A stretch of DNA of 64,000 nt, from positions 4,402,001 through 4,466,000 of the forward strand of contig OY970389.1 in assembly GCA_963720235.1 (NCBI GenBank), given 5' to 3'. The notes beneath the pieces are model-generated. The model was given only the letters and a program-made list of their open reading frames with translations, was not told the DNA's origin and did not search any database. Source of the DNA: JACMLC01 sp963720235 (GTDB lineage: Bacteria > Acidobacteriota > Blastocatellia > Pyrinomonadales > Pyrinomonadaceae). Positions 43,397 to 53,414 of the stretch are shown here, one piece after another (positions within the stretch are counted from its first letter, which is position 1; each line of letters begins with the position of its first letter). The position numbers were made by a program, and so were the translations under genes.

Positions 43397-44563
43397 ATGA
43401 AAAGAGACGTGATTATTATCGGCGGCGGCGCAGCCGGTTTAATGTGCGCCATCGAAGCCGGAAAGCGTGGCCGCAGCGTGCTCTTAATAGAGCACATGGA
43501 ACGCATTGGAAAAAAGATTGCCATCTCCGGCGGAGGCCGTTGCAATTTTACGAATCTTTATACCGCACCGGAAAATTTTTTGTCCGCCAACCCGAATTTC
43601 TGCAAATCGGCTCTGGCCCGCTACACTCCCGCGGATTTCATCGCGCTGGTTGAAAAGCATGCTATTCGTTATCACGAAAAGAAGCTGGGCCAATTATTCT
43701 GCGACGGTAGTTCGAGAGAGATTATCAATATGTTGCTTGCTGAGTGCGAGCGCGCGAAGGTTGAGATACGTCTGAATTGCCGCGTGAGTGAAATAGGCAA
43801 GAATGATTTATTTAAGGTTGAAACCAATCAGGGAATTTTCGACGCAGCATCTCTAGTCATCGCGACGGGCGGGCTTTCGATTCCGCCTATCGGCGCGACG
43901 GATTTTGGCTATCGCATCGCAAGACAGTTTGGCTTGCGCCTCTGCGAGACGCGGCCCGCGCTTGTGCCGCTAGTTTTTTCCGGCAACAAGCTGGAAGAAT
44001 TAAAAGCTCTTTCGGGCGTCTCTCTCGACGCGATTGCCGGATGTAACGGCGCGGAGTTCAGAGAAAATATTCTGCTCACGCATCGCGGCCTGAGCGGCCC
44101 GGCCATCCTGCAAATCTCTTCCTACTGGAAAAAAGGAGATGCGGTTTCAATCAACCTGCTGCCCGAAGCGGACGCACGCGCGCTTCTTCGCGCACAGCGC
44201 GAAGGCCAACAGGAATTGCATAACCTGCTCGCACAATTTCTGCCGCGCCGCTTTGCGCAAGTCTGGTGCGAACTCTTTGCGCCGTCAAAGTCGATTAATA
44301 GTTATACGCAGAAAGAGTTGGAGACAGTGGCCCGGAGGCTTCACGATTGGCGGCTCGTGCCTGACGGCTCGGAGGGATTTAAAAAAGCGGAAGTCACAAT
44401 CGGCGGCGTGGACACGGATGAGTTGTCTTCAAAGACTATGGAATCGCGCAAGGTTCCGGGCCTCTATTTTATAGGCGAAGTGGTTGACGTGACGGGCCAT
44501 CTCGGCGGCTTCAATTTTCAATGGGCATGGGCCTCTGGATTTGCCGCAGGGCAATTTGTCTGA
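43397..44563 (+). CDS. BaiN/HI0933-family NAD(P)/FAD-dependent oxidoreductase
   Basis: A flavoprotein of 388 residues. It has the N-terminal GGGAAGLM Rossmann motif (about 9-16), the family block GRSVLLIEHMERIGKKIAIS followed by GGGRCNFTN, and the C-terminal GEVVDVTGHLGGFNFQWAWA with SGFAAGQF. HI0933-type proteins have FAD bound; several act as NAD(P)H-dependent reductases, but the substrate of this protein is unknown. A GTG at 43394 directly before the ATG is an alternative start. It is divergent from clpS. Confidence 0.92.
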   Translation: MKRDVIIIGGGAAGLMCAIEAGKRGRSVLLIEHMERIGKKIAISGGGRCNFTNLYTAPENFLSANPNFCKSALARYTPADFIALVEKHAIRYHEKKLGQLFCDGSSREIINMLLAECERAKVEIRLNCRVSEIGKNDLFKVETNQGIFDAASLVIATGGLSIPPIGATDFGYRIARQFGLRLCETRPALVPLVFSGNKLEELKALSGVSLDAIAGCNGAEFRENILLTHRGLSGPAILQISSYWKKGDAVSINLLPEADARALLRAQREGQQELHNLLAQFLPRRFAQVWCELFAPSKSINSYTQKELETVARRLHDWRLVPDGSEGFKKAEVTIGGVDTDELSSKTMESRKVPGLYFIGEVVDVTGHLGGFNFQWAWASGFAAGQFV

Positions 44564-44565
44564 GT

Positions 44566-44690
44566 CTCGCTGCGAAATCTTTGCGCTCTTTGCGAAAATC
44601 ACTTTGCGTGCTTTGCGTTAAAAAACTACTTAACCGCAAAGAGCGCAAAGAAGTGAAGACGCAAAGAAGCGCAAAGATTTTTCTACTCTT
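44566..44690. repeat. Family A palindromic repeat, degenerate form
   Basis: TCTTTGCGCTCTTTGCGAAA / CTTTGCGTGCTTTGCG on the left faces CCGCAAAGAGCGCAAAGAAG / GACGCAAAGAAGCGCAAAGA on the right. Confidence 0.82.
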
Positions 44691-44711
44691 TATTCGCATA
44701 AATAATTAACT

Positions 44712-44940
44712 CAAGTTGCCAGTTAAGAGAGCGATGGCGGCTCTTGCCGCAATGCGGTGCGGAAAAGCTTTGCTTTTCCGATAGCTTTGGCTCCAACCAT
44801 GTGCGAGGCTGAGCCTCGCATCTGGTCAGGAGGAGCAGCCAACGGAAAGTCAGAGACTTTCCACACAGCAGGCGGCTCAAGCCGTCATCGCTCTCATAAC
44901 TAGCAACAAAGCCGGCATCGCTCTCATAACTGGCAACTTG
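44712..44940. repeat. Family D composite palindrome, copy 3 (longest)
   Basis: It starts CAAGTTGCCAGTTAAGAGAG and ends CTCATAACTGGCAACTTG. It holds GGCTCTTGCCGC, GGAAAAGCTTTGCTTTTCC, GCGAGGCTGAGCCTCGC, GGAAAGTCAGAGACTTTCC and GGCGGCTCAAGCCG hairpins; the two GGAAA hairpins are swapped relative to copies 1 and 2, as expected for an inverted insertion. About 45 bp of the right end (GCCGTCATCGCTCTCATAAC) is present twice. Confidence 0.88.
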
Positions 44941-45127
44941 GGTTAATTACTCAAAATCGTCAACGAATTTCCAATTCGGTGCATCTAACCGCATCTGTTC
45001 AAGGGAAGTTTTCGCAGCCTTAGTTTCACAGATAGCTTCGATTTCAGAATATTCCCCTTTGCTACGAACACTTAAGCCTTTTTAATTCCCGATTTTACCG
45101 TCTTTACTACTTTTTTCAGGAGCAACT

Positions 45128-48100
45128 ATGTTTCGTGTCCCACGCCCCCGCATGTCGTCTGTCTATGTCGTCCTTTCAGTTTCCATTTTAGCTTTAGCAG
45201 CCTTCATCTTTGGGCCATCGCAGAGAATGATAGAGGCCAGCCGTTTGCAGTCAGAAGATGCGCAGACGGAAAGGGCCGCGCGCAGCCGCATCAGCGAGAT
45301 GTATGGCCGATTGCCTCTGAGCTTTGAAGCCAATCAAGGGCAGGCGGATGCGTCAGTGAAATTCGTCTCGCGCGGCGTAGGCTATCAACTATACCTGACA
45401 GGCAATGAAGCGACGCTCGCTTTGAAGCGCAGCGACGCGGCAGATGATGCGAGTGAAGCGGAGCAGAGAGCTGTGCTGCGCCTGCGCCTTGTGGCGGCGA
45501 AAAGGAATCCGCAGGTCGTAGGGCTGAACCGGTTGCCGGGCAAGACGAACTATTTTATCGGCAGTAAACAAAATGACTGGCACACGAACATTCCGAGCTT
45601 CGCGCGTGTTGAATACAAGGATGTCTATCCGGGCGTGAACATTGCTTACTACGGCAATCAAAGACAACTCGAATACGATTTCATCGTCGCGCCCGGCGCA
45701 AAGACAGAGCAGATTAAGCTTGCCTTTGATGGCGCAGACGAGATACGCATTGACGAGCAGGGCGAGCTTGTGTTGAGCACTGCGGGCGGAGAAGTGCGAC
45801 AGCACAAGCCTGTTGTGTATCAAGAGACGGACGGCGCGAGGAAAGAGATTGCCAGCCGCTATGTCTTGACGGGCGAGAACGAAGTCGGCTTTGTTTTGGG
45901 AGACTACGACCGCAGCAAGTCGCTCGTCATAGACCCTGTGCTGGTCTATTCGACATATCTCGGCGGCACTGGCACAGATCAGGCTTTAGCGATTGCCATT
46001 GATGCAACCGGCCATGCATATGTGAGCGGCATAACGTTCTCGAACAATTTTCCGACGGCCAATGCATTGCAAGGCACTGCGGGCGGAACGACTGCGACCT
46101 CGGATGTCTTTGTAGCAAAGCTCAATCCGGCAGGCACGGCTCTAGTTTACTCTACATATCTCGGAGGCAACTCAAACGATCGCGGTCATAGCATCGCCGC
46201 GGACTCAGCAGGCAATGCCTATGTGACTGGCTTGACTACCTCTGCTAACTTTCCGACGGCTAATGCCTTGCAGCCGACTCTTCGCGGAGGCTCGGATGCC
46301 TTTATCGCCAAGCTGAATCCGGCGGGCGCTTCACTGGTTTACTCGACTTATCTGGGCGGCTTGAGCATGGATCACGCCAACGGCGTCGCAGTTGATGCCG
46401 TTGGCAACGCTTATCTGACGGGCATGACCGGCTCGCCAAACTTTCCGACACTCTCGCCCTTGCAGGCCAACCGAAACGGCAACATCTTTTTCAAAAGCAG
46501 CGATGGCGGCGGTCAGTGGAATGCCGCAGACACTGGCATTCAAGCAGGACTCATAACTTCGCTCGCGGTCAATCCGGCCAATCCGTCTATCGTCTATGCC
46601 GCGACCGATAGCGGCGTCTATAAGACCGCGGACGGCGGCGTCAACTGGGCAGGCGCGGGACTCGAACAACTCAATGCCTTTATCAACGAGTTGGCTATAG
46701 ACCCGACGAATCCATCCACGCTCTATGCCGCGACCAACAGCAGCGGCGTTTACAAGAGCACGGACGGCGGCGGCACTTGGAGCCAGAGCAATACTGGCTT
46801 GAACACCAATGTCATTCTTTCGCTGGCCGTCAATCCCATCTCGCCAAATAACATCTACGCGGGAACGAGACTCGGAGGCATTTTCAGGAGCGCGGACGGC
46901 GGCGCAACATGGGTTGCGAGCAGCACAGGGCTTCCCATCAGCGTAAATTCCGTCCCCGTCATAGTGATTAACTCCGCCAATCCCGCAATCATGTACGCTG
47001 GCACGAATCGCGGCGTCTATCGGAGCGACAATGCGGGCATAGGTTGGAGCGCGCCAGCCAGTCTGACGACCTCAACTATCAACGATATAGCGATTGATAA
47101 AATCAATGCTTCAACGCTCTATGCGGCTTCCAATTTGGGCTTTTATAAAAGCACGAACGGCGGCGTCAACTGGACACACATTGCAGCCGCCACAAATTTT
47201 TTTACGGCGACTGCCATTGTCATTGACCCGAACAGCCCTTTGACAATGTACGTCGCTACCGGCGGAACAGGCGTGTTCAAGACCACTGACGGCGGAACGG
47301 TCTGGACCAGAATTGACAATGGCTTTCCGAATCGGACGGTCTATGCTCTGGCCCTTAACCCGCTCAACACGTCCATCATTCACGCCGGAGCTTTAGCCGG
47401 TTCGGATGGCTTCTTAACCAAGTTGAATCCGGCGGGCGCGCTGCTCTTCTCCACTTACTTCGGCGGAGCTTTGAACGAGGCCGCAAACGCCATCGCCCTT
47501 GACGCGCAGGGCAACGCCTATGTCGCAGGGCAAACCGAATCCACAAACTTTCCGCTGGTCAATCCGGTGCAATCCACAAATGTGGGAACGACCGGAGGCT
47601 TTGTCACAAAGTTTAATGCTGCGGGTTCGGCTCTCGTTTATTCAACTTATCTGGGCGGCTCTGAATATGACATTGCCAGCAGCATCGCAGTTGATGCGGC
47701 GGGCAATACTTACGTCGCGGGCGAGACTTATTCCACAGACTTTCCGACGGCCAACCCGTTGCAGGCGACATGCGTGAATTGCGAGAATTTCGCGACGGAT
47801 GCTTTTGTCAGCAAACTGAATCCAAGCGGCAATGCTTTCGTTTACTCGACATATCTCGGAGGCTCTGAGTCGGATGGAGCGACGGGCATTGCTGCGGATG
47901 CGGGCGGCAATGCTTTCATCACAGGCTATTCCAACTCTTTCAACTTTCCGGCGGTTGACCCCGCGCAGGGTACGGCGGGCGGGTCGGGCGATGCGTTTGT
48001 CACAAAGCTCAATGCGACAGGCTCGTCAATACTTTATTCGACCTATCTCGGCGGGCAGATACTCGAACGTGCACATGGCATCGCTGTGGACGCGGGCGGC

Positions 48101-51100
48101 AACGCTTACGTGGCTGGATATACAGCCTCTGCGAATTTCCCGACGGCCAGTCCGTTGCAGGCGACTTACGGCGGCGGGAGCACGGATGCGTTCATCACTA
48201 AGCTCGGAATAAATATTGACCTCGCTATCTCCAAGCTCGACTCGCGCGACCCTGTGATGGTCAACAACAATTTTTCATACACCATCACAGCGCGCAATAA
48301 CGGCCCTTCGCCAGCGACGGGCGTGACGGTGACGGATGCGCTTCCGTCTGGACTCACATTCGTCAACGCGTCTTCAACTCAGGGGACGTGCAGCGGGACG
48401 AGCACGATTACCTGCAACATCGGCGCACTCGCCGTGAATGCAACGGCGACCGTGACCATTAATGTGACTCCGACAATCGCAGGCACAATCAGCAATACGG
48501 CAACCATTACAGCCAATGAGCCGGAACAAAATCAGACCAACAATTCCGCAACCGCGACTACAAGCATCTCTTTGCTGCCGTCCATCACAGGCCGCATCCT
48601 CAATGCAGGCAACAACGGTTTGAGCAATGTGACCGTGACCTTGAGCGGCACGCAATCGTCTGTCACACAGACGGATGCGAGTGGCAATTATCAATTCAAC
48701 AATCTCACGCAGGGCGGTTCGTTCACCGTCACGCCATCAAAGCAGGACTATACTTTCACGCCGCCCGCGCACAGCTTCAATAACTTGCAGCAAGACCAGA
48801 CGGCGAACTTCGGCGCGATGATTTGCGCATACAGCATCTCGCCTGCGGGTCAATCCATCGCATCGGGCGGAGGCAACGGAAGCGTGAGCGTTACTGCGAC
48901 AGGCGATTGCCCGTGGACTGCGACCAGCAACGCAAACTGGATTACCATCACTTCGGGCGCGAGCGGCAACGGCAACGGCGCTGTCAACTTTACTGTCACG
49001 CCGACGACCGCGCCGCGCAGCGGCACGCTCAACGTCGCGGGCCGCACCTTTACCGTCTGGCAGGAGTTTAATTCGTGCGCCGCTCTATCTTTTCGCGGCG
49101 CGCGAAATTATGTGACGGCCACTACGCCGAACAGTATGGTGTCAGCAGACTTTAACCATGACGGCAAGAAAGACCTTGTGACGCTGGCGACAGGTCATTC
49201 AGGTTTTTATCTGAACGTGGTTGTCCACTTGAATACAGGGGCGGGCGGCTTTGGCCCTCCTGTAGAATATCAAACGCTCTCAGGGACGCCGCAGCATTTG
49301 AATGTCGCGCAAGTCAATACCACAGACAACAATATTGACTTGATTGTGACGGACGGCTTTTCCGTGCAGATTATGTTCGGCAACGGCGCGGGCGCATTCG
49401 GCTCGCACCAAACCTTCACGGTCGGAAATCATTTTCATTACTCAACCATCCCCGGCGATTTCAATGGCGACGGCAAGACTGACTTAGCCGTGTGGTACGC
49501 GGGCGGCTCAACCGGTAATGTCGTCTCGGTTCTGCTCGGTAACGGTCTCGGCGGTTTCGGCTCGCCTGTGGCAACTTTCGATGGCTCGTCTCCATTTGTC
49601 AGGGATTTTAACCGCGACAATAAAATGGATTTGGCAGTCTTCAATGGCGGCAATCTATCAGTGCGTTTGGGTGACGGGCTTGGCAATTTCGGCGCGCCTG
49701 TCAACACTGTGATGAACAATGTGAGCGGCCCGGAGTTTCACGACCTCAACGGCGATGGCAATCTGGACTTTCTCAATCAAACATACATCGCGTTTGGCAA
49801 CGGAGCGGGCGGCTTCGCGGCTCAGATTCCACTCTCCTTTGGCCCACAGGTTCGCAGAGTCCTGGCGGGCGATTTCGATGGCGACGCTAAGACAGACTTA
49901 GTTGCGACTGTGGGAGAGTATGACCTTGTGATTGTGCGCGGCGACGGGCTTGGCAACTTCGGCACGCCGACGACCTACTTGCCGGGCCGCGACCTGCGTG
50001 CTCTGGTTGTCGCAGACTTTGATAACGACAACAAACTTGATGTGGCTGTGGGCGTTTACTTCAGCAGTTCTATCGGCGTGCTGTTAAATTACTGCGGCGG
50101 CGATCCCGGCATCAACATCGGCGGTCAGGTGACAACGAATACAGGCGTCGGACTTCAAGGCGCGACTGTCAAACTTGTGAGCTCGCAAGTTGGAACTATC
50201 ACGCGGCAGACAGACGCAAGCGGCAACTACTCTTTCGACAACCTGCCGCGCAATGACACTTACATCATCAGCGTCAATCAATACGGCGGCTACAACTATA
50301 ACCCGCAGACGGTGACGAACCCGCAGGTCAACCAGACAGTCAATTTTATGAGCAACCCGCCGGCCCATCTGGTTTCGGGTCGCATCATCCTGGGGTCAAC
50401 CATTCAGCCAATGGTCGGCGTGACTGTTTATCTGAACGGCCATGTCACGGCCACTGCTGTAACTGATTCGAGCGGCAACTTCTCTTTCGGACTTCTGCCC
50501 GCTCAGCAGTCTTACACCGTGTCTGTGCTTGCGACGCCGATTTATACTTACAACACCGCCATGACCGTCAACATTCCTTCGCTGAATCAAGCGCAGTCCA
50601 TCTATTTCGAAGGTGCGAGACGCAAATACACGCTGACCGCGATGGTGCAGAACAGCGTGGGCCAACCCGTTGGCAGCGTGCCGATTGTCCTGAGAGGCGG
50701 AGCTAACAGAATCGCCTATACATCAGGGACTAACGGCACGATAGCTTTCGCAGACCTTCTGGCCGGTGATGATTACACGTTGACGCCTTGGAGCGCGCTC
50801 TACAGTTTTTCGCCGGTCAAGGCCTCTTACACTTCGCTGCAATCCAATGCCTCCGTCACCTTCACGGTCGGGCCGCGTCGCACAGTCTGCGACTTTGACC
50901 GCGACGGCAAGACGGACATCTCGCTCTTCCGCCCATCGAGCGGACACTGGTACATCAGTAATAGTAGCGACGGCAGTTTCCGCGCAGAGCACTTCGGAGC
51001 AAGCGGCGACCAACTAATGCCCGGAGACTTTGACGGCGACGGTCACACAGACCTCGCGGTCTTCCGCCCTGCAAACGGCTACTGGTACATCATGGAGTCT

Positions 51101-51709
51101 TCGACCAACACTTTCCGCGCGCAGGCCTGGGGACAGAGCGGAGACATCGCCGCCGCTGGCGACTTTGATGGTGATGGCGTCACAGACATCGCAATCTTTC
51201 GCCCGTCCACAGGCGCGTGGTATCTACTGCAAAGCTACGAGGGGTTTGTGGCCCAGCAGTTCGGCACGAGCGGCGATGTGCCGGTCGTCGGTGATTATGA
51301 TTTCGACGGACGGAAAGACATCGGCGTCTTTCGTCCTTCGACCGGAAGCTGGTACATACAGCGGAGCGCGCTTGGACTTCTTGCTCAACAGTTCGGCACG
51401 AACGGCGACCAGCCCGTGACCGGAGATTTCGACGGCGACAACAAAGCAGACCTCGCTGTCTTTCGCCCGTCCGACGGAAACTGGTACATACAGCAGAGCA
51501 CCGCCGGATTCCGCGCCGAAGCTTTTGGGACGAGCGGAGACATCGCCGCCGCTGGCGATTATGACGGCGATGCTAAAGCAGACATAGCAGTCTTCCGCCC
51601 GTCAAACGGAAGCTGGTATATCCTCAGGAGCAGCAACGGGACTTTTATGTCTCAACAGTTCGGAGTCGCGGGCGATATGCCTGCTCCCGCTGTTTATATC
51701 TCTCAATAG
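45128..51709 (+). CDS. Giant secreted SBBP / DUF11 / BACON / FG-GAP protein
   Basis: A 2193-residue surface or secreted protein. A signal peptide (about 12-29) precedes a DUF7948-like domain (about 55-290, LPLSFEANQGQADASVKFVS). Next are SBBP repeats, BNR/sortilin-like repeats (about 445-760, IVYAATDSGVYKTADGGVNW) and more SBBP repeats. A DUF11 domain (about 1030-1150) is followed by a carboxypeptidase-regulatory-like domain, a BACON domain (about 1235-1315) and FG-GAP repeats. Three more carboxypeptidase-regulatory-like domains and six terminal FG-GAP repeats end the chain. The ATG has ribosome site CAGGAG. It is paralogous to the broken gene at 31096-36323. A role in adhesion or in binding polymers is inferred from the domain types. 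Confidence 0.93.
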   Translation: MFRVPRPRMSSVYVVLSVSILALAAFIFGPSQRMIEASRLQSEDAQTERAARSRISEMYGRLPLSFEANQGQADASVKFVSRGVGYQLYLTGNEATLALKRSDAADDASEAEQRAVLRLRLVAAKRNPQVVGLNRLPGKTNYFIGSKQNDWHTNIPSFARVEYKDVYPGVNIAYYGNQRQLEYDFIVAPGAKTEQIKLAFDGADEIRIDEQGELVLSTAGGEVRQHKPVVYQETDGARKEIASRYVLTGENEVGFVLGDYDRSKSLVIDPVLVYSTYLGGTGTDQALAIAIDATGHAYVSGITFSNNFPTANALQGTAGGTTATSDVFVAKLNPAGTALVYSTYLGGNSNDRGHSIAADSAGNAYVTGLTTSANFPTANALQPTLRGGSDAFIAKLNPAGASLVYSTYLGGLSMDHANGVAVDAVGNAYLTGMTGSPNFPTLSPLQANRNGNIFFKSSDGGGQWNAADTGIQAGLITSLAVNPANPSIVYAATDSGVYKTADGGVNWAGAGLEQLNAFINELAIDPTNPSTLYAATNSSGVYKSTDGGGTWSQSNTGLNTNVILSLAVNPISPNNIYAGTRLGGIFRSADGGATWVASSTGLPISVNSVPVIVINSANPAIMYAGTNRGVYRSDNAGIGWSAPASLTTSTINDIAIDKINASTLYAASNLGFYKSTNGGVNWTHIAAATNFFTATAIVIDPNSPLTMYVATGGTGVFKTTDGGTVWTRIDNGFPNRTVYALALNPLNTSIIHAGALAGSDGFLTKLNPAGALLFSTYFGGALNEAANAIALDAQGNAYVAGQTESTNFPLVNPVQSTNVGTTGGFVTKFNAAGSALVYSTYLGGSEYDIASSIAVDAAGNTYVAGETYSTDFPTANPLQATCVNCENFATDAFVSKLNPSGNAFVYSTYLGGSESDGATGIAADAGGNAFITGYSNSFNFPAVDPAQGTAGGSGDAFVTKLNATGSSILYSTYLGGQILERAHGIAVDAGGNAYVAGYTASANFPTASPLQATYGGGSTDAFITKLGINIDLAISKLDSRDPVMVNNNFSYTITARNNGPSPATGVTVTDALPSGLTFVNASSTQGTCSGTSTITCNIGALAVNATATVTINVTPTIAGTISNTATITANEPEQNQTNNSATATTSISLLPSITGRILNAGNNGLSNVTVTLSGTQSSVTQTDASGNYQFNNLTQGGSFTVTPSKQDYTFTPPAHSFNNLQQDQTANFGAMICAYSISPAGQSIASGGGNGSVSVTATGDCPWTATSNANWITITSGASGNGNGAVNFTVTPTTAPRSGTLNVAGRTFTVWQEFNSCAALSFRGARNYVTATTPNSMVSADFNHDGKKDLVTLATGHSGFYLNVVVHLNTGAGGFGPPVEYQTLSGTPQHLNVAQVNTTDNNIDLIVTDGFSVQIMFGNGAGAFGSHQTFTVGNHFHYSTIPGDFNGDGKTDLAVWYAGGSTGNVVSVLLGNGLGGFGSPVATFDGSSPFVRDFNRDNKMDLAVFNGGNLSVRLGDGLGNFGAPVNTVMNNVSGPEFHDLNGDGNLDFLNQTYIAFGNGAGGFAAQIPLSFGPQVRRVLAGDFDGDAKTDLVATVGEYDLVIVRGDGLGNFGTPTTYLPGRDLRALVVADFDNDNKLDVAVGVYFSSSIGVLLNYCGGDPGINIGGQVTTNTGVGLQGATVKLVSSQVGTITRQTDASGNYSFDNLPRNDTYIISVNQYGGYNYNPQTVTNPQVNQTVNFMSNPPAHLVSGRIILGSTIQPMVGVTVYLNGHVTATAVTDSSGNFSFGLLPAQQSYTVSVLATPIYTYNTAMTVNIPSLNQAQSIYFEGARRKYTLTAMVQNSVGQPVGSVPIVLRGGANRIAYTSGTNGTIAFADLLAGDDYTLTPWSALYSFSPVKASYTSLQSNASVTFTVGPRRTVCDFDRDGKTDISLFRPSSGHWYISNSSDGSFRAEHFGASGDQLMPGDFDGDGHTDLAVFRPANGYWYIMESSTNTFRAQAWGQSGDIAAAGDFDGDGVTDIAIFRPSTGAWYLLQSYEGFVAQQFGTSGDVPVVGDYDFDGRKDIGVFRPSTGSWYIQRSALGLLAQQFGTNGDQPVTGDFDGDNKADLAVFRPSDGNWYIQQSTAGFRAEAFGTSGDIAAAGDYDGDAKADIAVFRPSNGSWYILRSSNGTFMSQQFGVAGDMPAPAVYISQ

Positions 51710-51718
51710 TAACGAACG

Positions 51719-51802
51719 AAAATTTCCCGCAAAGGCGCAAAGACGCAAAGAAGAGCTTGAGTGCTTTCCTTTGCGTCTTTGCGCCTTTGCGGGAGACTTT
51801 TA
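51719..51802. repeat. Family A palindromic repeat
   Basis: ATTTCCCGCAAAGGCGCAAA faces TTTGCGCCTTTGCGGGAGAC. It lies about 10 bp behind the SBBP/FG-GAP stop codon. Confidence 0.88.
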
Positions 51803-51861
51803 GTGCTACAATCAAATCCCTGAAAGCTATGAACCCCGACACGAGAATGGAGAATTGAGGC

Positions 51862-52542
51862 ATGAATAAAATTGCTTTAAGACAGATGCCGCGCGTCGCG
51901 AGCATTCTGCTTCTGCTGGCGATGTTTGCGGGCTTGCATCTTCCAGTAGAGGCACAACGCAGGCGTTCGACAGTCCGGCGTTACACAGTTCCGGCGAACA
52001 CAGTCATCCGCGTCCGCATGAATGAGAAGCTCACCTCCAAGAGCGCGCGCGTCGGCGATACTTTTACGACGACAGTTGTTGACCCTGTGTATGCGAACGG
52101 GATTGAAGTCGTGCCAGCAGGCAGCATCGTGACCGGGCGCGTGACGATGGTCAAACGCGCCGCGCGCAAGAGCAAGGCCGGAGAGATTGGCGTACAGTTT
52201 ACTTCCATACGCACACCGCGCGGCACTTCTTATCCAATCAACGGCTCACTCGCGGGCGAAGAGGGCGGCGAAGTGAACTCGGACAACGAGGGCGGCGTTA
52301 AAGGTCGTTCGTCGAAGAAACGTAATATAGGATTTATCGGCGGCGGCGCGGCTGGCGGCGCGCTCATCGGTGCGATTGCCGGAGGCGGCTCTGGCGCAGC
52401 CATCGGCGCGGGCGTCGGCGCGGGTCTGGGAATCGCTGGCTCGCTGCTCTCCAAAGGCAAAGAGGCAGAGGTCAAAGCAGGCATGGAGTTCGGCGTCATC
52501 CTCAATCGCAGCGTCTTCATGTACGCCGCAAATGTTCGCTGA
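51862..52542 (+). CDS. Exported glycine-zipper protein
   Basis: The 226-residue protein has a signal peptide (about 1-33). A beta-domain (about 45-120, with RVRMNEKLTSKSARVGDTFT and VVPAGSIVTGRVTMV) resembles sequences seen in secretion-channel and conjugation proteins. A glycine-zipper segment (about 155-195, GGGAAGGALIGAIAGGGSGA) could span a membrane. It ends with FGVILNRSVFMYAANVR. Similar proteins are common in Blastocatellia, but no function is known to me. The ATG at 51862 is preceded by GAATTGAGGC. A family C repeat follows 40 bp behind the stop. Confidence 0.75.
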   Translation: MNKIALRQMPRVASILLLLAMFAGLHLPVEAQRRRSTVRRYTVPANTVIRVRMNEKLTSKSARVGDTFTTTVVDPVYANGIEVVPAGSIVTGRVTMVKRAARKSKAGEIGVQFTSIRTPRGTSYPINGSLAGEEGGEVNSDNEGGVKGRSSKKRNIGFIGGGAAGGALIGAIAGGGSGAAIGAGVGAGLGIAGSLLSKGKEAEVKAGMEFGVILNRSVFMYAANVR

Positions 52543-52584
52543 GAGCAACTGTGCGCTGACAATAAAGCTGGTAACTAAATGACA

Positions 52585-52764
52585 GCCCCGACAGGGGCGG
52601 CAGATATTAGCCCACGACGTGAGTGGGTTAAGCAGCACGAGATAAATAATGAGCCCCGTAGGGGCGACACAATTTCTGTCGCCCCTACGGGGCTTGTTTC
52701 GTATGCGGCGCATGTGTCCCCGCGCTGACGCGCGGGGCTAATATATGTCGCCCCTGTCGGGGCT
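52585..52764. repeat. Family C composite palindrome, copy 3 (180 bp)
   Basis: It has GCCCCGACAGGGGCGGC, a CCCACGACGTGAGTGGG hairpin, central GCCCCGTAGGGGCG / CGCCCCTACGGGGC, CCCCGCGCTGACGCGCGGGG and CGCCCCTGTCGGGGC. The right side continues TTTCTTATGCCGAACTCACG / TTACTTA into the stop codon of the minus-strand oxidase. Confidence 0.9.
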
Positions 52765-52799
52765 AAGACAGCCGAACTCTTTCTTATGCCGAACTCACG

Positions 52800-53414
52800 T
52801 TACTTACACGGGCAGATAAACGGGTAATTCGTATTGTCTATAATGGGCTCGATGCCGAAAAAATCATTGAGCACCGATTCGGCTGTGCAATAAGCTCCTT
52901 CCACCCACGCCTGATCGTTGGAATAGGTTTCGCCGACGATGAAAATATTGGCGTCCGCTCCATCAATCAACTGCGAGGGCTTGCGTATCTTCTGCTGCAC
53001 ATCACAGATATCGTAGTGGCCCGCGTAGGCATGATAGCCAGCATTGAAAGGCGGCAAAGACCAATCCATATAGGTTGCTTCCAGTGGCGGAGGCACGGCT
53101 GTATAGTCTGATTGTGGGCCATAATGCACGGCTGCCAGTTGCTTGCGCAGCATTTTCACCATTCCATCAGGCACTTTGCGCGGGCCTTCGAGTGGCTGGT
53201 AATTTTCCGAGATTGGCACTTTGCGGTCTGCGTCCGGGCCTAACTCCAACTCCTGCCAGAAGCTTGTGAACTGCTCGTCGTCGTAACTGGCGAGAATCCC
53301 GTAAACCGGCGCTTGTTTTTGGTCAGCCGCATTATTCCCGAAATAGACAATCATGCGAATCGGTGTGTCTGTGATGCTCGGCCCAATCGTGTTACGCACG
53401 GAAAGATTCAGCAA
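52800..53414 (-). CDS. L-amino-acid-oxidase-like flavoprotein, C-terminal fragment (frameshifted)
   Basis: The frame contains the end of a flavin amine oxidase fold: SITDTPIRMIVYFGN, YMDWSLPPFNAGYHAYAGHY (substrate-side aromatic region) and the FAD-binding GETYSNDQAWVEGAYCTAES. It continues the gene that begins at 55032. The frame change lies at about 53418, and the Met at 53414 is not a natural start. Removal of one base gives a single protein of about 743 residues. The end CPCK coincides with the conserved flank of a family C repeat. Confidence 0.85.
   Translation of the reverse strand: MLNLSVRNTIGPSITDTPIRMIVYFGNNAADQKQAPVYGILASYDDEQFTSFWQELELGPDADRKVPISENYQPLEGPRKVPDGMVKMLRKQLAAVHYGPQSDYTAVPPPLEATYMDWSLPPFNAGYHAYAGHYDICDVQQKIRKPSQLIDGADANIFIVGETYSNDQAWVEGAYCTAESVLNDFFGIEPIIDNTNYPFICPCK

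Larger units (their letters stand above)
44564..45127. other. Long intergenic region upstream of the intact SBBP/FG-GAP gene
   Basis: This 564-bp gap contains a family A repeat and a family D palindrome. The last 187 bp are free of repeats and presumably hold the promoter. TTGCTA, 17 bp, TTAATT ending near 45083 is a weak sigma-70 candidate, and CAGGAG is a ribosome site 7 bp before the ATG. Confidence 0.4.
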
